The position numbers and the translations under genes were made by a program. From Chloroflexota bacterium (GTDB lineage: Bacteria > Chloroflexota > Anaerolineae > 4572-78 > J111), in NCBI GenBank assembly GCA_016860845.1, contig BOKF01000006.1, positions 1 through 64,000 on the forward strand: 64,000 bases of DNA, in the 5' to 3' direction. This document shows positions 61,338 through 64,000 of this stretch, in pieces. Each line of letters opens with the position of its first letter. The first letter of the stretch is position 1. The notes beneath the pieces were generated by a model. The model did not search any database. It saw only the letters and a program-made list of their open reading frames with translations, and was not told the DNA's origin.

Positions 61338-61424
61338 TGTGATATTTTTCACTAATTACTGTAACAAAATAGGGGTGATCTGTCATCAGCTAAATAATAG
61401 AAACTAGGCTCAACAAAACGATGA
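61338..61424. repeat. Dispersed repeat, part A, copy 2
   Basis: This is the second copy of 52145-52231, starting with GTGATATTTTTCAC (61339-61352) and ending ACAAAACGATGA. No part B follows here; the sequence diverges after the shared end. It lies in the gap between the nitroreductase gene and the RNA candidate. Confidence 0.8.
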
Positions 61425-61495
61425 CTGATCAATTTTTTGTCTGCGAAATATCTTGACGAACTGAACAGTTGTGCTGGTATGTTATAATAGATACC

Positions 61496-61576
61496 GGTTG
61501 TAGGGTAGGGGTAAGTTCGTAGCTGGGCTAAGCCGGAAGAGACTGAATTCTAGGTCTGACCCCTCTACCCCTTTTT
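61496..61576 (+). ncRNA. Short structured RNA candidate with its own promoter and terminator
   Basis: A perfect TATAAT (61483-61488) precedes a sequence that folds into one long stem: GGGTAG (61503-61508) pairs with CTACCC (61565-61570), extended by GGGT/ACCC across a small bulge, and it ends in CTTTTTC (61571-61577), a typical intrinsic terminator. Inside, AGAC and GTCT close a small hairpin. There is no matching -35 hexamer at ideal distance (TTGACG lies 24 bp upstream). No protein is encoded. Not a tRNA: T-arm and anticodon loop are not present. It may be an sRNA. Confidence 0.4.
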
Positions 61577-61719
61577 CGCAAGTGAGAGTTTGAACGATAT
61601 CATAGGTCACTGAACCTGGATTAACAAGGCTAAACGAGCACTTGCGCCAAAACTATCATGTGGAGATGCAGTACCTGACACAATGTTTAGTTGGAGGTTG
61701 ACTTTACTCGGCTTTTTAC

Positions 61720-63021
61720 CTACGCTACCCCCGCTAAACCGGTTAGATCCCAGGTGAGGACCTGGCGCAGCAGCCGCTCCTGTTCAATCGCGCCATAGCG
61801 ACCGATAGCCAGAGCCAGCTCAACAATCGCCGGATCAGGATGGTTGGTAAAGGAGGACACTTCGACAGGTTCACCGACCACACCAGGATGGGGCACAATC
61901 ACCACATCCGGCAAGCGACGCCGGAAGGCGGACGCGATTCGCAAGCCTCCTATATCCCAGTCTACCCATAACACGCTTGGCCGGGGACTTAGCTTCACCA
62001 CCAATTCGATTAAAGCGTGTTTAACCATCCCATCTGTGCAGCAAACCAGGCAGTTATGCCTGGCCGGATAATCTTGCCGGCCCAAAGCCAGTAAAACCGC
62101 CCGGTTCTCGACCAACAACAACCAGGTTGCCGGTGTGGCAACTTGCTTCGTTAGGGCAATATCAATATTGGACAGGGCGGGGAAGCGACCGGGGAGCGGC
62201 GAGCCATTCGCTAGGCAGATGGTACCGGCCAGGGGCACATGGTACAGGGTTTCCTCGGTCAGGATGCTGCAATCGGCCAGGCTCAAGCCCAGATTAGCCT
62301 GGGTAATTTCTTCAAAGAAAGTTTGCCACCCCTGTAACTGCTTGGAACCGCCAATCTCTGGAAAAAGTTCAGCCGCCAGTTCTTTCCATTCAAGTGATTG
62401 ACCGGCTGGCAGCTCGCCCAGGCGAGCCAAAAAACGGAGCGTTGTTTCGTAGCGAGGGTGGTCCGGTCCAACCGCCGGACCCGTCAGACGCGATAAAGCC
62501 GGGGACTGGCCGGCTTGCAAAGCACTCAACTGAGCGGTTAGTAAATCAGCCAGAACGGGCTGAGTGACAGCCGGCAGGAGTGCGTCCACCAGAGCGGCCA
62601 AACGACGCATTTCTGCGTCGGGAGAACCAAACAACTGCTCGCAAATTGCCCGGCCCGCCGGGGTTAGCGCCAGCCGGATCCTGGTTGCGCCTCCGGCTTT
62701 GAACTGGCTTTCCCGAATCACAAGCCCCAGCCGAATCAAATCGTCCAGTAAGAGGGATAAGTCGGTAAAGGGAGACAGGTCGGCGGTGCGGAGACGGCGG
62801 GCTACGGTAGCCTGCTCGCGTTGGCTGTCCAGAGGCAAGTCGCGCAGCGCGTGCAGGGCAGTACGGTGGGGCGGCATAAGCTGCCCCATGACCTGTTTAA
62901 GGGCTGGAGGAGCGGCTGCCGTTTCGCTCATTGATAAGCGGGTGGTCGTGCGGGCCGTCCGGCGGTAGATGGTGGTATAAATAAGTCCGCCCCGGGTCTC
63001 CGTCGTGGTAAACGTCGTCAT
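61720..63021 (-). CDS. Winged-helix plus Toprim protein, JetD/MksG-like subunit
   Basis: The 433-residue protein has an N-terminal winged-helix region (LKQVMGQLMPPHRTALHALR, FTDLSLLLDDLIRLGLVIRE), a helical middle with WKELAAELFPEIGGSKQLQG, and a Toprim-like end. The latter shows WLLLVENRAVLLALGRQDYP (Glu305), then SVLWVDWDIGGLRIASAFRR (Asp354, Asp356) and the YGAIEQERLLRQV terminus, as in DUF2399/DUF2220 proteins such as JetD. Toprim nucleases of this type cut plasmid DNA in the Wadjet system. Its ATG follows the stop of the SMC gene directly (TAAATG), so they are coupled. An alternative start is the ATG at 62931. Confidence 0.75.
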   Translation of the reverse strand: MTTFTTTETRGGLIYTTIYRRTARTTTRLSMSETAAAPPALKQVMGQLMPPHRTALHALRDLPLDSQREQATVARRLRTADLSPFTDLSLLLDDLIRLGLVIRESQFKAGGATRIRLALTPAGRAICEQLFGSPDAEMRRLAALVDALLPAVTQPVLADLLTAQLSALQAGQSPALSRLTGPAVGPDHPRYETTLRFLARLGELPAGQSLEWKELAAELFPEIGGSKQLQGWQTFFEEITQANLGLSLADCSILTEETLYHVPLAGTICLANGSPLPGRFPALSNIDIALTKQVATPATWLLLVENRAVLLALGRQDYPARHNCLVCCTDGMVKHALIELVVKLSPRPSVLWVDWDIGGLRIASAFRRRLPDVVIVPHPGVVGEPVEVSSFTNHPDPAIVELALAIGRYGAIEQERLLRQVLTWDLTGLAGVA

Positions 63022-64000
63022 TTACGGCTCGATAATCTCGACTTCGCCCCGTTCCTTGAAGCGAATGGGTTTACAATAACAGCGGCCCCGGTGGGTCTTG
63101 GTGACGCCCAGGACAAAGTTAAAGCCTTCGGTGAATTCCCGCGAGCGAACCTTGGGTGTGAAAAAGAGGACTTTTTGATCGGGCAGATGCTCGGCCAGGA
63201 GCCGCAGTACCACGCCGACATTAATATCATCGAGGTTTTGATCAAGCTCATCGAAGACGTAAAACGGCCGGGGGAACTCTTTCAGAATAGCCAGGGCTAA
63301 GGCAAAGCCAATCGCCGCCCGCTCCCCCGATGACTTCGAGTCAATCGTAACCGGTGTGGGCGATACTCGCTCCGGCTCGACGGAAACGAGCACGTCCAGG
63401 TCAAAGCGGGTGCCGCCGCGCGGCTGGCGTTCAATCACGCCGTACCAGCCAAATGCTTCCAGGTAAGTCTGGAAGCGCTGGTTGATACGACGAAAATAAG
63501 CATTGACCATCTGCTCAAAATCACGCCGGGTTTGCTCCTCCTGGCTTTCCCAATAAGCCACCACGTCATTAGCTTCGTCCATAACCCGGCGGCGGGCCTG
63601 GGCTTCGGTCAGGGCCGTTTCGTACATCTCGACGGCATCCTGGGGCACGTCACGCAGAGCTTCGGCGGCCCGCTCGTGGACCTCGGCCTCATTTTTCCAG
63701 ACGGCCAGTTGAGCTTCGCTGACCTCGGTCAGGTCAGGGAATGTTTCGACCAGCCGGGTTAATAGTTCGGCTGGGGAGTCTGGCTTTACCGTTTCCCCGG
63801 CCAGGCGCTGCTCCATTTCAGTAAAAAACGGCTGGCCAAGGGTTTGAAAAGCCTCGATTTGAGCCGCCAGGTTACTCAAACGCTCGACCAGCCGATCCAC
63901 CTCGGCCTGCTGGCGGGCAGTCCGGCCGCGAATATTTTGCAGGTGGGCTTCGCCAATGGCCTGGGCGTTCGTCAGTTCGCGGATACGGTCAGCCAGCCCC
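63022..64000 (-). CDS. C-terminal part of an SMC-type coiled-coil ATPase (JetC/MksB-like), cut by window edge
   Basis: The reading frame is open to base 64,000, so at least 325 residues of a longer protein are seen. The visible part starts with coiled coil (LADRIRELTNAQAIGEAHLQ and onward), then VTIDSKSSGERAAIGFALAL as the ABC signature and RPFYVFDELDQNLDDINVGV as Walker B with D-loop. The signature reads SSGER instead of the canonical SGGE, as in divergent SMC or MukB-like proteins, and the usual H-loop His is replaced (VLFFTPKVRS). It likely pairs with a kleisin and other subunits beyond the right edge. Confidence 0.78.
   Translation of the reverse strand, partial: GLADRIRELTNAQAIGEAHLQNIRGRTARQQAEVDRLVERLSNLAAQIEAFQTLGQPFFTEMEQRLAGETVKPDSPAELLTRLVETFPDLTEVSEAQLAVWKNEAEVHERAAEALRDVPQDAVEMYETALTEAQARRRVMDEANDVVAYWESQEEQTRRDFEQMVNAYFRRINQRFQTYLEAFGWYGVIERQPRGGTRFDLDVLVSVEPERVSPTPVTIDSKSSGERAAIGFALALAILKEFPRPFYVFDELDQNLDDINVGVVLRLLAEHLPDQKVLFFTPKVRSREFTEGFNFVLGVTKTHRGRCYCKPIRFKERGEVEIIEP

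Noticed and set aside
61496..61576. Could the structured RNA be a tRNA?
   Set aside because: No T-arm consensus, no seven-base anticodon loop with a proper five-base stem, and no CCA-type end; the long outer stem and T run fit an sRNA or terminator better.
1..64000. CRISPR array, rRNA, tRNA, prophage structural genes or plasmid replication genes.
   Set aside because: No regularly spaced repeats, no conserved rRNA or tRNA sequence, and no capsid, terminase, tail, integrase or Rep protein seen in any frame.

Overview
The window is a piece of a bacterial chromosome with moderately high GC. I would place it in or near Chloroflexota. That is an inference from the overall look of the proteins (a large XRE-AAA-TPR regulator, a two-module M16 peptidase, cytochrome b/molybdoenzyme fusion, many small stress and detoxification enzymes), not from a marker gene. 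I see no rRNA, tRNA, CRISPR array or replication origin.

Layout. 1-1,018: the 5' two-thirds of an IS200/IS605 TnpB gene running off the left edge, next to a ribulokinase remnant. 1,039-13,742: an ordinary block, mostly on the minus strand: methyltransferase, glycosyltransferase, nitrilase-family amidohydrolase, two small membrane proteins, Nudix hydrolase, AAC(3)-like acetyltransferase, adenosine deaminase, a cytochrome b/molybdopterin fusion, quinone oxidoreductase, aldo/keto reductase and a secreted protein. 13,887-21,156: a plus-strand block with a PPOX protein, DUF488, ASCH, a methyltransferase-like protein, a KDPG-aldolase-like protein, a frameshifted dinB and a two-domain M16 peptidase. 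22,040-23,400: a complete TnpB-only insertion element with hairpin ends.

23,430-54,617 is an accessory region. From about 34 to 50 kb nearly all genes are small, single, soluble-enzyme genes on the plus strand. They include seven copies or remnants of the RibD/dihydrofolate-reductase-like family, RidA, YCII, ABM monooxygenase, SnoaL, MaoC, PhzF, metallo-beta-lactamase, dienelactone hydrolase and alpha/beta hydrolases. Many are broken by one-base indels, single in-frame stops or deletions that fuse neighbouring genes. Short palindromes that look like integron attC sites lie at 37,547-37,612 and 54,552-54,617, so at least part of this region may be an old gene-cassette array. A truncated IS5-family element fused to a DUF6624 gene, and a mosaic dispersed repeat (36.7, 52.1-52.4 and 61.3 kb), add to the picture of a recombination hot spot.

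54,710-61,243 returns to a calmer chromosome: DUF4242 protein, Tat-exported sulfite-oxidase-type molybdoenzyme, a 1,008-residue XRE-AAA-TPR regulator, a Yip1-family membrane protein and a deazaflavin-dependent nitroreductase-like protein. A short structured RNA candidate sits at 61,496-61,576. The right edge (61,720-64,000, minus strand) carries the most interesting system: the C-terminal end of an SMC-type coiled-coil ATPase followed, with no gap, by a wHTH-plus-Toprim protein resembling JetD/MksG. This is the JetC-JetD half of a Wadjet-like anti-plasmid or condensin module whose remaining genes should lie just beyond 64,000.
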